Part shown: positions 1 to 5,615 of the stretch, in pieces | Numbering within the stretch: the first letter of the stretch is position 1 | Layout: every line of letters begins with the position of its first letter | From: an uncultured Lachnospiraceae bacterium | GTDB taxonomy: Bacteria; Bacillota; Clostridia; Lachnospirales; Lachnospiraceae | DNA length: 6,629 nt | Reading direction: 5' to 3' | Assembly: GCA_947589175.1 (NCBI GenBank) | Contig: CANPZR010000140.1 | Span: 1 to 6,629 of the forward strand | The notes under the pieces: generated by a model | The model's input: only the letters and a program-made list of their open reading frames with translations | Database searches by the model: none | Told to the model about the DNA's origin: nothing | Translations under genes and position numbers: made by a program

Positions 1-219
1 GACTACATCCGGCTGAAAGACAGCTTTATCCTGGACCGCCGCAAAATGAAGCTGGCCCCGAAGGATATGCTGGTTCTTCACCCCCTCCCCCGCGTCAACG
101 AGATTTCCACGGAGGTGGACGACGATCCGCGCGCCGTGTACTTCAAACAGGCGCAGTACGGCGTGTATATCCGTATGGCCCTTATCATGACTTTACTGGA
201 GGTGATTCCGTCATGTTAG
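1..219 (+). CDS. pyrB: Aspartate carbamoyltransferase catalytic subunit, C-terminal fragment (5' end outside window)
   Basis: Frame 1 is open from the first base to a TAG at 217-219 and gives 72 residues. The fragment holds the HPLPRVNEI motif (about residues 27-35), the conserved active-site and structural segment near the end of aspartate transcarbamoylases, followed by DDDPRAVYFKQAQYG, the usual terminal region with the F/YFxQAxxG pattern. The enzyme joins carbamoyl phosphate and L-aspartate to make N-carbamoyl-L-aspartate, the committed step of pyrimidine synthesis, in the cytoplasm. The downstream pyrI starts inside the last codons (7-nt overlap), so the two are translated from one mRNA and form the classical catalytic/regulatory holoenzyme. 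The N-terminal carbamoyl-phosphate domain lies outside the window. No frameshift is seen in the visible part. Confidence 0.96.
   Translation, partial: DYIRLKDSFILDRRKMKLAPKDMLVLHPLPRVNEISTEVDDDPRAVYFKQAQYGVYIRMALIMTLLEVIPSC
198..206 (+). promoter_or_regulatory. Ribosome binding site of pyrI
   Basis: GGAGGTGAT sits 6 nt before the ATG at 213 and inside the last pyrB codons. It is a near-perfect complement to the 16S 3' end. It fixes the pyrI start and implies translation of pyrI is coupled to the end of pyrB. Confidence 0.85.
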
Positions 220-644
220 AAATCGGAGGATTGAACGAAGGATATGTGATCGACCACATCCGCGCGGGCGGCGCCATGGAGATTTACAACTACCTGGGGC
301 TGGAGCGGCTGGACTGCTCAGTCGCCATCATCAAAAATGCCCGGAGTAATAAAATGGGAAAAAAAGACATCATCAAGATTGAGGGCCCCATCGACATCAA
401 CTTAGACGTGCTCGGCGTACTGGACGATCACATTACCATCAATACCATTAAAGACAATAAGATTGTAGAAAAAAGAGTATTGCAGCTGCCGGATCTGGTC
501 ACCAACGTAATCAAGTGCAAAAATCCCCGCTGCATCACATCCATTGAGCAGGATCTGCCCCACCGCTTCAAGCTGACGGACAAGGATAACCGGGTCTACC
601 GCTGCCTGTACTGTGAACAGAAATTTTCCAGAAGGCGCAGATGA
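213..644 (+). CDS. pyrI: Aspartate carbamoyltransferase regulatory subunit
   Basis: This 143-residue protein matches PyrI in length and layout. The N-terminal allosteric (nucleotide-binding) domain is recognisable from YVIDHIRAGGAMEIYNYLGL (residues 11-30), where the family has a VIDHIPAG-like motif, and from MGKKDIIKIE (48-57). The C-terminal zinc domain carries four cysteines as C102-x4-C107 and C131-x2-C134, the spacing used by E. coli PyrI to hold the structural zinc that contacts the catalytic chain. The family binds ATP and CTP/UTP and adjusts PyrB activity. The gene overlaps the pyrB stop by 7 nt and has its own strong ribosome binding site. It ends in a basic SRRRR tail and is followed by a hairpin terminator, so it is probably the last gene of the pyrBI unit. 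Confidence 0.97.
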   Translation: MLEIGGLNEGYVIDHIRAGGAMEIYNYLGLERLDCSVAIIKNARSNKMGKKDIIKIEGPIDINLDVLGVLDDHITINTIKDNKIVEKRVLQLPDLVTNVIKCKNPRCITSIEQDLPHRFKLTDKDNRVYRCLYCEQKFSRRRR

Positions 645-669
645 TACGCGGTATGCAGATATGCGAGAA

Positions 670-690
670 ACGCAAATACGACGCAAATAC
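670..690. repeat. Short direct repeat, two copies of ACGCAAATAC
   Basis: The 10-mer ACGCAAATAC occurs at 670-679 and again at 681-690, separated by one base, and is followed by a degenerate AATAAATAC. It lies in the pyrI 3' untranslated region between the stop codon and the terminator hairpin. No function is evident, and chance or slippage are both possible. Confidence 0.5.
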
Positions 691-701
691 AATAAATACA
701 C

Positions 702-743
702 AAGGCATGGTGCCTGCGTAAGACGCAGGTGCTGTGCCTTTTT
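702..743 (+). terminator. Rho-independent terminator of pyrBI, possibly bidirectional
   Basis: Arms 702-719 and 723-740 pair over 18 positions around a 3-nt loop (720-722), with four G-U wobbles in the middle when read on the + strand. The 3' arm runs into five T residues (739-743). The hairpin begins 57 nt after the pyrI stop. On the - strand it begins directly after the TAA (742-744) of the convergent 105-residue gene, but the sequence following it there (TTGTGTATTTATT) is a poorer T tract, and the wobbles become A-C mismatches in that RNA. It is therefore best for the + strand and weaker, though possible, for the - strand. Confidence 0.85.
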
Positions 744-1059
744 ATATCTCCCTCCGAATCAGCCCCAGCCGTTCAAACACCGGATACAGATAGCTGGCCC
801 CGAAGGTTCCCAGACGCTTGGGACCCTTGACATACCCCTCGCTCTCCATCAGTTCCACCGCTTTCCGATAGGCGGCGTTGACCGTAGAGCGGGTGATGGA
901 TTTTTCTTTTCTCGAGACAAACAATTCATTTCCCGCAATCCGATAGGTAAATGCCAGATTCTTTGTCGTGTGAAATTCCGTGCCCTGATGAGCTGCCAGC
1001 AGATCCCAGAGTTTCCTTTCCTCTTCCGTGTACTGCGAAGTATCCGCATATCTAGCCAT
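742..1059 (-). CDS. Unrecognised 105-residue protein, possible winged-helix-like DNA-binding fold
   Basis: I do not recognise this family with confidence. The protein is soluble and basic at its C-terminus, with no signal peptide or membrane segment. Residues 9-22 (QYTEEERKLWDLLA) predict a helix. Residues 54-75 (SITRSTVNAAYRKAVELM and following) look like a helix-turn-helix recognition unit. Residues 76-100 (GYVKGPKRLGTFGASYLYPVFERLG) resemble the wing and last helix of small winged-helix proteins, but this is inference from pattern only. The gene is supported by a strong AGGAGGG 8 nt before the ATG, by its position filling the space between the flippase gene and the pyrI terminator, and by its co-directional placement 75 bp after the flippase stop. 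It may be the last gene of the - strand unit or may have its own promoter. A regulator role is a guess. Confidence 0.8.
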   Translation of the reverse strand: MARYADTSQYTEEERKLWDLLAAHQGTEFHTTKNLAFTYRIAGNELFVSRKEKSITRSTVNAAYRKAVELMESEGYVKGPKRLGTFGASYLYPVFERLGLIRREI

Positions 1060-1067
1060 AAGTCACG

Positions 1068-1074
1068 CCCTCCT
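1068..1074 (-). promoter_or_regulatory. Ribosome binding site of the 105-residue gene
   Basis: Read on the - strand this is AGGAGGG, 8 nt before the ATG at 1059. It is strong and supports the reality and start of this small unrecognised gene. Confidence 0.8.
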
Positions 1075-1095
1075 GACAATATTCCGACTCATACA

Positions 1096-1133
1096 CCGAC
1101 CATGTCCTGTACTTCCGATCATGCCCTGCTTCC
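1096..1133. repeat. Imperfect tandem repeat of about 19 bp
   Basis: CCGACCATGTCCTG (from 1096) is followed 19 bp later by CCGATCATGCCCTG (from 1115): 12 of 14 aligned bases are identical and similarity fades after that. It sits directly after the flippase stop codon (in - strand sense) and before the ribosome binding site of the 105-residue gene. It could be an old short duplication or chance. Confidence 0.45.
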
Positions 1134-1134
1134 C

Positions 1135-2787
1135 CTACTTCATCACGTGCATCTTCCTGGCCACCAGATAAAGCCTGCGCCCCATGGGAAAATCAAACAA
1201 TTCCTCTCTGGTCAGCCCCTTTAAGAGAAGGAACATGACAAAATAGACCGCAACGGCCACAAACAGGGACGCCAGCGTCCGCACCAGATTGGACGCGATT
1301 ACAAGTCCCAGGCCCGCATAGACAATGGTCAGCGCCACCGACATCCACAAAGATGCAGCCAGGGGAGTCAGAAACGTCTTGACAATCTCCTGCCTGTACT
1401 CCGGCACAAAGCGCCGGATAGCCATGAGATTCAGCAAAGACACCACAATCGGGAATGTGACGTTGCCGAGAATCAGGGAGTAAATGCCGAGACTGGTGTA
1501 TTTCAGCAAGAGAACCACAAATCCCACGTGCAGCGCCAGCGAAATCGCCGAGTGAATCACCGGATAGCGCATTTTATTGATGCTCTGCAGCGCCCCTCCG
1601 GTCACGTTGGACAGGGCGTAAAATACAATGGCAAGCGAACCCGCCGCCAGCATGTGACCTCCCAGCACATAATCCGAGCTGGGAAACAGCATCCGAACGA
1701 TGGGCTGTCCCAAAAAGATAAATCCCGCCGCGCAGGGAATGGCGATGATCATATTAAATTTGATGCCAGCGGAGACGTTATACCTCCACTGTTCCACGTC
1801 TCCCTCGGTGTACGCCGCCACGGCGCTGGGAATCAGCGAGGACGCGAGCGCTGTGGAAATGGCGATGGGAACGCTGCACAGCACCCGGTATTTGGAGCTG
1901 TACACGCCCACCATGCTCTTGATGGTGAGGGCGCTCATACCGCTCCCCCCGGAAATGGCGCCGAATAATTTGTAGTCAATCAGCCCGCTGATATTGTACA
2001 CGGTCTGGGACAGAATTACGGGCAGTATGGTGGCGAGAAGAATCACAAACAAATGGGAAGACGACACCATGTCCACAGAACGGGTGCGGTCCCGTCTCTC
2101 CAGCTTCTCCTGCACGGGCCGGTAAATCCAGTACACGAACAGCACGATAAGCAGCGCCGATGCGGCTCCCAGACAGGTTCCGAGCGTACCGCCCGCCGCC
2201 CCCCATGCCGCCTGGCGGATGGAATCCGCGTTCCATTTCATAAAGAGATAGCTGGCCGTCACACTGACCACGGCGTTGACAATCTGCTCAATCACCTGTG
2301 AAAAAGCGGTGGGAACCATCGTCTTTTTCCCCTGGAAAAATCCACGGAAAACGCCTAACAGCGCCACAATAAAAATCGTGGGGGCGAGCACCCGCAGCGG
2401 AATCTGCACGCCCACATATTCCGGGTAAATATACTCCTCGATCAGGCCCGCGCCGAACAGCAGCACGCAGCCAAAAATACCGCCTGACGCCACGGCAAAG
2501 GCAAGGCCCACGCGCAGGGTCCTTCCGGTGTTCTTGTGCTGCCGCTTCGCCTGCTGGGCGGAGATAATCTTGGACATGGCAAGCGGCAGGCTGTAGGATG
2601 AAATAATAAGCACCAGATCGTAAATTTCAAAGGCGACCGCGTAGATGCCGTTGCCTTCTTCCCCCAGAATGTTGGACATGGGAATCCGGTAGACCATTCC
2701 GATCAGGCGCACCAGAAGGGAGGCCATAGCAAGAAGCCCTCCCTGTTTTAGAAAATCGGTTCTGTTTTTCTGTATCTCTGTACTCAA
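1135..2787 (-). CDS. SpoVB/MurJ-like polysaccharide or lipid-linked precursor flippase (MOP superfamily)
   Basis: This is a 550-residue polytopic membrane protein with about 13-14 hydrophobic segments from residue 14 to about 535. Family marks include RLIGMVYRIPMSNILGEEGN (27-46) followed by GIYA, SSYSLPLAMSKIISA (63-77) and LGVFRGFFQGKKTMVPTAFS (144-163), the pattern of the SpoVB/YtgP/MurJ-type branch. Members move lipid II or other undecaprenyl-linked precursors across the plasma membrane, and SpoVB acts in spore cortex synthesis. Which substrate this one handles cannot be read from sequence. The frame stays open upstream to an ATG at 2943, but that would overlap the preceding gene by 122 bp. 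I chose a TTG start at 2787 because GGGAGGAT lies 9 nt before it and it leaves a normal 34-nt gap. The C-terminus is short and basic (RRLYLVARKMHVMK). It is probably cotranscribed with the DUF3048 gene. Confidence 0.9.
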   Translation of the reverse strand: MSTEIQKNRTDFLKQGGLLAMASLLVRLIGMVYRIPMSNILGEEGNGIYAVAFEIYDLVLIISSYSLPLAMSKIISAQQAKRQHKNTGRTLRVGLAFAVASGGIFGCVLLFGAGLIEEYIYPEYVGVQIPLRVLAPTIFIVALLGVFRGFFQGKKTMVPTAFSQVIEQIVNAVVSVTASYLFMKWNADSIRQAAWGAAGGTLGTCLGAASALLIVLFVYWIYRPVQEKLERRDRTRSVDMVSSSHLFVILLATILPVILSQTVYNISGLIDYKLFGAISGGSGMSALTIKSMVGVYSSKYRVLCSVPIAISTALASSLIPSAVAAYTEGDVEQWRYNVSAGIKFNMIIAIPCAAGFIFLGQPIVRMLFPSSDYVLGGHMLAAGSLAIVFYALSNVTGGALQSINKMRYPVIHSAISLALHVGFVVLLLKYTSLGIYSLILGNVTFPIVVSLLNLMAIRRFVPEYRQEIVKTFLTPLAASLWMSVALTIVYAGLGLVIASNLVRTLASLFVAVAVYFVMFLLLKGLTREELFDFPMGRRLYLVARKMHVMK

Positions 2788-2796
2788 TGGAATTTC

Positions 2797-2804
2797 ATCC
2801 TCCC
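2797..2804 (-). promoter_or_regulatory. Ribosome binding site that decides the TTG start of the flippase
   Basis: GGGAGGAT on the - strand lies 9 nt before TTG (2785-2787). The ATG inside it (GGATGAAATTCCATTGA) is in another frame and stops after four codons, so it is not the start. No in-frame ATG gives a sensible N-terminus at this position, which makes TTG the best choice. Confidence 0.7.
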
Positions 2805-2821
2805 GTTGTAATGTGTAACTA

Positions 2822-3937
2822 TTATTTAATCTTGACCAGTTTCTGCCGGTTCTTCGGAAAAACGGCGATATAAGTCTTGCCGGGATTGATGGAAAGCGTC
2901 GCCCCCGTCTCGTCCTCGTAGACCATGGTGTTATTTTTCTCATTCCGGCTCCAGGTTATATCGCGCCTTTTGCCGCGGGTGAAATAATAGCCCTTTCCGG
3001 TGTTATGGGTCAGCTCCATCGTCTGATACCCGTTCCGGTCGATATTTTTCTCCTCCACGAACTGCACGATGACATTTTTAAAAGCAAGCTGCTTTTTGCT
3101 CTGGATATCCATGTGCTTTCTGCCGTACTCGGACAGGAGATACTGCTTCTTTTTGGCGCTGTATTTCAGATTGCAGGTGGAGTAATAGGAAAAGGGAAGG
3201 CTGACGCTTTTGCCCTTTTTCCCGCCGGGCAGATCCGTCTCCTTTTCGTAAAAATCGAAGTGCTCCGCCTGGCGCCCCTCCCGCTTTTTCAGGGAATACT
3301 TTAGCTTCTTCGCGCCCTTTTTTATCCTCTTTCCGTTCGTGTATACATTGTGCGGCGCCGACATGCTGTAATCCCGGTAGAACACCGTAGAGCCAATACC
3401 GGATAAGCCGCTCAAATTCTGGGTGCGGAGCTCGTCCATCTTATTCACCGCGTACTTCGTGTGCCCGAAATGACAGAAAATGGCGTCCCACTCCGAGGCA
3501 AATTGTACAAAATAATGTCTCGCGCTGCGCACCGAGCCGGTTGTCTTTATATTGTCCACGTCCTGATAGATTGCGAGCATCCGGGTGATACCGCCCTCCG
3601 CTAACGCCTCGTATATAATATCCGCCCGCGACGTGCCCTTCTGACGGTCATACGCGTACTGGATATTGTTAATCACCACCGCTACCGGCCGCTTCTTTTC
3701 CACCGACGGCTTTACCCACTGCCCCGTCAGAGAACTGCGGACCAGTCCCTCGTGGGGATCCTTTGTGGGCTCCGGCTGCGGCGCATCCGCCATCTCACCG
3801 GATTTTGCCACGTCCGTGGGCGTCATTGTCTGCTCCGCGTCCTTCCCCTGAAAGAAAATCACTCCGCAAAAAACAAGCAGCAGAACCGCGGCTCCGGCAA
3901 ATACCCCTATTACGATTTTTTTCTGCTTTGAATTCAT
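2822..3937 (-). CDS. DUF3048 (YerB-like) membrane-anchored extracytoplasmic protein
   Basis: The 371-residue protein starts with a short basic stretch and a hydrophobic segment (about residues 8-29). A Pro/Glu/Asp-rich linker (39-62) follows, then the two-part DUF3048 domain. Characteristic stretches are LTGQ (70-73), KRPVAVVINN (82-91), SRADIIYEALAEGGITRMLA (103-122), GSVRSARHYFVQFA (134-147) and the SAPHNVYT motif (193-200). The C-terminal half (about 245-371) ends with GKTYIAVFP. B. subtilis YerB is a lipoprotein of this family whose function is unknown. Here the only cysteine near the membrane segment (C24, context LVFC) is a poor lipobox because Phe precedes it, so an uncleaved signal anchor is more likely. 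The domain should face outside the membrane, and its place between ybeY and a cell-wall flippase suggests an envelope role (inference). The start is the ATG at 3937 with a strong AGGAGG. An upstream duplicated ATG at 3977 is out of frame. Confidence 0.92.
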   Translation of the reverse strand: MNSKQKKIVIGVFAGAAVLLLVFCGVIFFQGKDAEQTMTPTDVAKSGEMADAPQPEPTKDPHEGLVRSSLTGQWVKPSVEKKRPVAVVINNIQYAYDRQKGTSRADIIYEALAEGGITRMLAIYQDVDNIKTTGSVRSARHYFVQFASEWDAIFCHFGHTKYAVNKMDELRTQNLSGLSGIGSTVFYRDYSMSAPHNVYTNGKRIKKGAKKLKYSLKKREGRQAEHFDFYEKETDLPGGKKGKSVSLPFSYYSTCNLKYSAKKKQYLLSEYGRKHMDIQSKKQLAFKNVIVQFVEEKNIDRNGYQTMELTHNTGKGYYFTRGKRRDITWSRNEKNNTMVYEDETGATLSINPGKTYIAVFPKNRQKLVKIK

Positions 3938-4000
3938 CCCTGCCTCCTAATTCCCAATTTTCCTGCTTTGAATTCATCCCTGCCTCTTGATTCCCAGTTT
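3921..4000. repeat. 40-bp tandem duplication across the ybeY / DUF3048 gene junction
   Basis: Bases 3921-3960 and 3961-4000 align without gaps with 36 of 40 identical (differences at offsets 2, 27, 29 and 37). Both copies contain GAATTCATCCCTGCCTC. In - strand sense each copy encodes KLGI(K/R)RQG, a TGA stop, and an ATG overlapping that stop (ATGAATTCAAAGCAG, reading MNSKQ). The upstream copy (3961-4000) is the true end of ybeY. The downstream copy (3921-3960) supplies the ribosome binding site and start of the DUF3048 gene. Because 40 is not a multiple of 3, the upstream ATG at 3977 now reads a different frame. Confidence 0.95.
3943..3948 (-). promoter_or_regulatory. Ribosome binding site of the DUF3048 gene, created within the duplicated copy
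   Basis: AGGAGG on the - strand lies 5 nt before the ATG at 3937. The matching position in the upstream copy (3983-3988) reads AAGAGG, a weaker site. One of the copy differences (offset 27) is what makes the downstream site a perfect AGGAGG, so initiation is expected mainly at 3937. Confidence 0.8.
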
Positions 4001-4477
4001 TTCCATAATATCCCTCTGCGCCTGCTCCATGGCCGCGCGCTCATCCTCCTCAATGTGATCGTAACCGAACAGATGCAGCATACTGTGCACGACGAGGAAG
4101 GAAAATTCCCGCTCATCAGAGTGCCCGTACTCTTTCGCCTGCTCCCGAATCACATCACCGCACAGGACGATATCCCCCAGCACGAGCTCCTCCGTCTCCG
4201 GCGACACCGCGATGGTCGCGAGGAAGGCGTCCCCCTCAAAATCACCGGGGCTGTCGTACTCCATCATGGGAAAGCTGAGCACGTCCGTGGGCCTGTCCAC
4301 CTGGCGGAACTCCCGGTTCAGTCTGTGAATCTCCTCCTTTGACACAAGGGTCACGCTGACCTCCGGCTCGTAGGGGCATCCCACATAATCCGTCACACAG
4401 GATATCAGCTTCTCTAGCTGCTTGTCCACCGGAAACCCGAACTCCCCGCCCCACTCATTTTCATATAAAACCGTCAT
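3974..4477 (-). CDS. ybeY: Endoribonuclease YbeY (rRNA maturation factor)
   Basis: This 167-residue protein has the family's catalytic zinc motif H-x3-H-x5-H as HSMLHLFGYDH (H131, H135, H141). It also has the conserved RPTDVLSFP (62-70) and LGDIVLC (100-106) segments. YbeY is a metal-dependent single-strand endoribonuclease in the cytoplasm that takes part in 16S rRNA 3'-end maturation and ribosome quality control. Length is within the usual range of 150-170 residues, and the loop after SFPMMEY (71-85) is somewhat extended. The ATG at 4477 overlaps the phoH stop in an ATGA (4474-4477), so the two are probably translationally coupled. AGGAGG at 4489-4494 lies 11 nt upstream. The last eight codons plus stop lie within the upstream copy of a 40-bp duplication. 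Confidence 0.97.
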   Translation of the reverse strand: MTVLYENEWGGEFGFPVDKQLEKLISCVTDYVGCPYEPEVSVTLVSKEEIHRLNREFRQVDRPTDVLSFPMMEYDSPGDFEGDAFLATIAVSPETEELVLGDIVLCGDVIREQAKEYGHSDEREFSFLVVHSMLHLFGYDHIEEDERAAMEQAQRDIMEKLGIKRQG

Positions 4478-5490
4478 GGCCGTCCTGTCCTCCTGCCGCC
4501 CTTTGCGTTGTTCTTCCGGGACTCTTTATATTTTTCCCTGGCCTCGTATTTCTCATAGGCATGTACAATTTTCTGCACTAACGGATGGCGCACCACGTCC
4601 TTGTTGGTCAGGTAGCTGAACCCGATCTCCTCCACGTCCTTCAGGACGCGGGACGCCTGTTCCAGACCGGACTCCGCGCTGAAGGGCAGATCCTTCTGGG
4701 AGAGATCCCCCGTAATCACCACCTTGGAGCCAAAGCCGATGCGCGTCAGAAACATCTTCATCTGCGCGGGCGTCGTGTTCTGCGCCTCATCTAGAATAAT
4801 AAAGGCGTTATCTAGCGTCCGGCCCCGCATATAGGCGAGCGGCGCCACTTCGATCAGTCCCTTTTCTGAATTTTTCATAAAGCTCTCCGCCCCCATGATC
4901 TGATAGAGGGCGTCGTATAAGGGCCGCAGATACGGGTCGATCTTGCTCTGGAGATCCCCCGGCAGAAATCCCAGATTCTCCCCCGCCTCAATGGCCGGCC
5001 TGGTGAGGATAATCTTGCCCACGTCGTCATTTTTAAACGCCTGGATGGCCATCGCCATGGCGAGATAGGTCTTTCCGGTTCCCGCCGGGCCGATGCCGAA
5101 CACCATCATCTTCTCCTGAATCTGCCGCACATACTTCTGCTGTCCGAGCGTCTTAGGCTTGATCGGCTTTCCCTGAATCGTATAGCCCACCAGCTCCTTG
5201 TCGATCTCCGCCAGAGACACATCCGAGTGCTCTTTGACCAGCGATAATATATAATCCACGTTCTGCTCCGTGATATCATTGCCCCGCTCTGACAGGCGGG
5301 TGAGCTCCCGAAATACATACTCGGCGTCTTTCACCCGGCTCTCCTCGCCCATAAGCTTCACCGCGCCATCCCGCGGAACCACGCTGACATTCAGGGCGCG
5401 CTCAATAATCTTCACATAGGCGTCCATTCCGCCAAAAATATTCCGCTCGTGTTCCGCCGGTATATCCAGTTTCAATTCGTAATTTTCCAT
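4474..5490 (-). CDS. phoH: PhoH family ATPase (PhoL/YbeZ type)
   Basis: The 338-residue protein has a Walker A motif GPAGTGKT (134-141), a Walker B with DEAQ box AFIILDEAQN (229-238), a sensor-like VVITGD (257-262) and the VRHPLV motif (300-305). Together these define the PhoH domain, an SF1-helicase-like P-loop NTPase fold (roughly residues 112-315). The N-terminal 100 residues, including IFGGMDAYVKIIERALNVSV (18-37), resemble the small KH-like domain often found before PhoH. The tail (316-338) is strongly basic and may bind RNA. Members are predicted RNA-linked ATPases that act with YbeY, encoded immediately downstream here with a 4-nt overlap. The ATG at 5490 is preceded by GAGGA with 4-nt spacing. 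No pgpH-type gene lies between phoH and ybeY, unlike in B. subtilis. Phosphate-starvation control is known for the E. coli namesake but no Pho box was recognised here. Confidence 0.97.
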   Translation of the reverse strand: MENYELKLDIPAEHERNIFGGMDAYVKIIERALNVSVVPRDGAVKLMGEESRVKDAEYVFRELTRLSERGNDITEQNVDYILSLVKEHSDVSLAEIDKELVGYTIQGKPIKPKTLGQQKYVRQIQEKMMVFGIGPAGTGKTYLAMAMAIQAFKNDDVGKIILTRPAIEAGENLGFLPGDLQSKIDPYLRPLYDALYQIMGAESFMKNSEKGLIEVAPLAYMRGRTLDNAFIILDEAQNTTPAQMKMFLTRIGFGSKVVITGDLSQKDLPFSAESGLEQASRVLKDVEEIGFSYLTNKDVVRHPLVQKIVHAYEKYEAREKYKESRKNNAKGGRRTGRP

Positions 5491-5494
5491 ACTG

Positions 5495-5499
5495 TCCTC
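5495..5499 (-). promoter_or_regulatory. Ribosome binding site of phoH
   Basis: GAGGA on the - strand lies 4 nt before the ATG at 5490 and 5 nt after the outer stem of the palindromic region (5505). It is a moderate site, close enough to the structured element for RNA folding to influence access to it (inference). Confidence 0.6.
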
Positions 5500-5504
5500 A
5501 TTCC

Positions 5505-5602
5505 GGAGCGTTTACGCGACGGGGCGATGAGAAAGCTGCGTAGCAGTTTCTCATCTGCCATCCATAGCGAACTGCGTTCGCTTTACTATTCTGTGACGCT
5601 CC
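5505..5602. repeat. Three-way-junction palindromic element in the yqfD-phoH gap
   Basis: An outer stem pairs GGAGCGT (5505-5511) with ACGCTCC (5596-5602). Inside it, hairpin A pairs 5526-5539 with 5543-5555 (13 pairs, one bulged base at 5535, 3-nt loop), and hairpin B pairs AGCGAA (5566-5571) with TTCGCT (5577-5582) around a 5-nt loop. The stems are self-complementary, so either strand could fold. The arrangement resembles dispersed intergenic palindromic elements (REP, BIME or small MITE types) but could instead be a structured RNA leader of phoH. No coding potential was seen in the 167-bp gap. Confidence 0.65.
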
Positions 5603-5615
5603 AGCACAAATAGTC

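Noticed and set aside
849..1079. 76-codon - strand frame overlapping the 105-residue gene
   Set aside because: It shares the region in another frame, its ATG precedes the ribosome binding site used by the 105-residue gene, and the sequence is Arg/Ser-rich shadow.
613..1224. 203-codon open frame on the + strand across the pyrI end, terminator and antisense of the 105-residue gene
   Set aside because: It overlaps the end of pyrI, runs through the terminator hairpin, has low-complexity shadow composition and lacks family features. The - strand gene has a strong ribosome binding site and a more natural protein.
1528..1968. 146-codon + strand frame inside the flippase gene
   Set aside because: It is antisense to a well-supported membrane protein and rich in His, Arg and Gly as expected of a complement shadow.
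3979..4020. Possible terminator at the ybeY end
   Set aside because: The repeated bases are direct repeats, not inverted ones, and no stem followed by a T run forms.
3934..4116. 60-codon - strand frame ending KLGIRRQG, which repeats the YbeY C-terminus
   Set aside because: The ending only reflects the 40-bp duplication. The upstream part is a shadow of ybeY in another frame, so it is not a gene.
5505..5602. Cloverleaf-like fold considered as a tRNA
   Set aside because: There is no 7-bp acceptor stem with a CCA-type end, no T-loop GTTCGAAT-like box, and only two internal arms, so it does not fit a tRNA.
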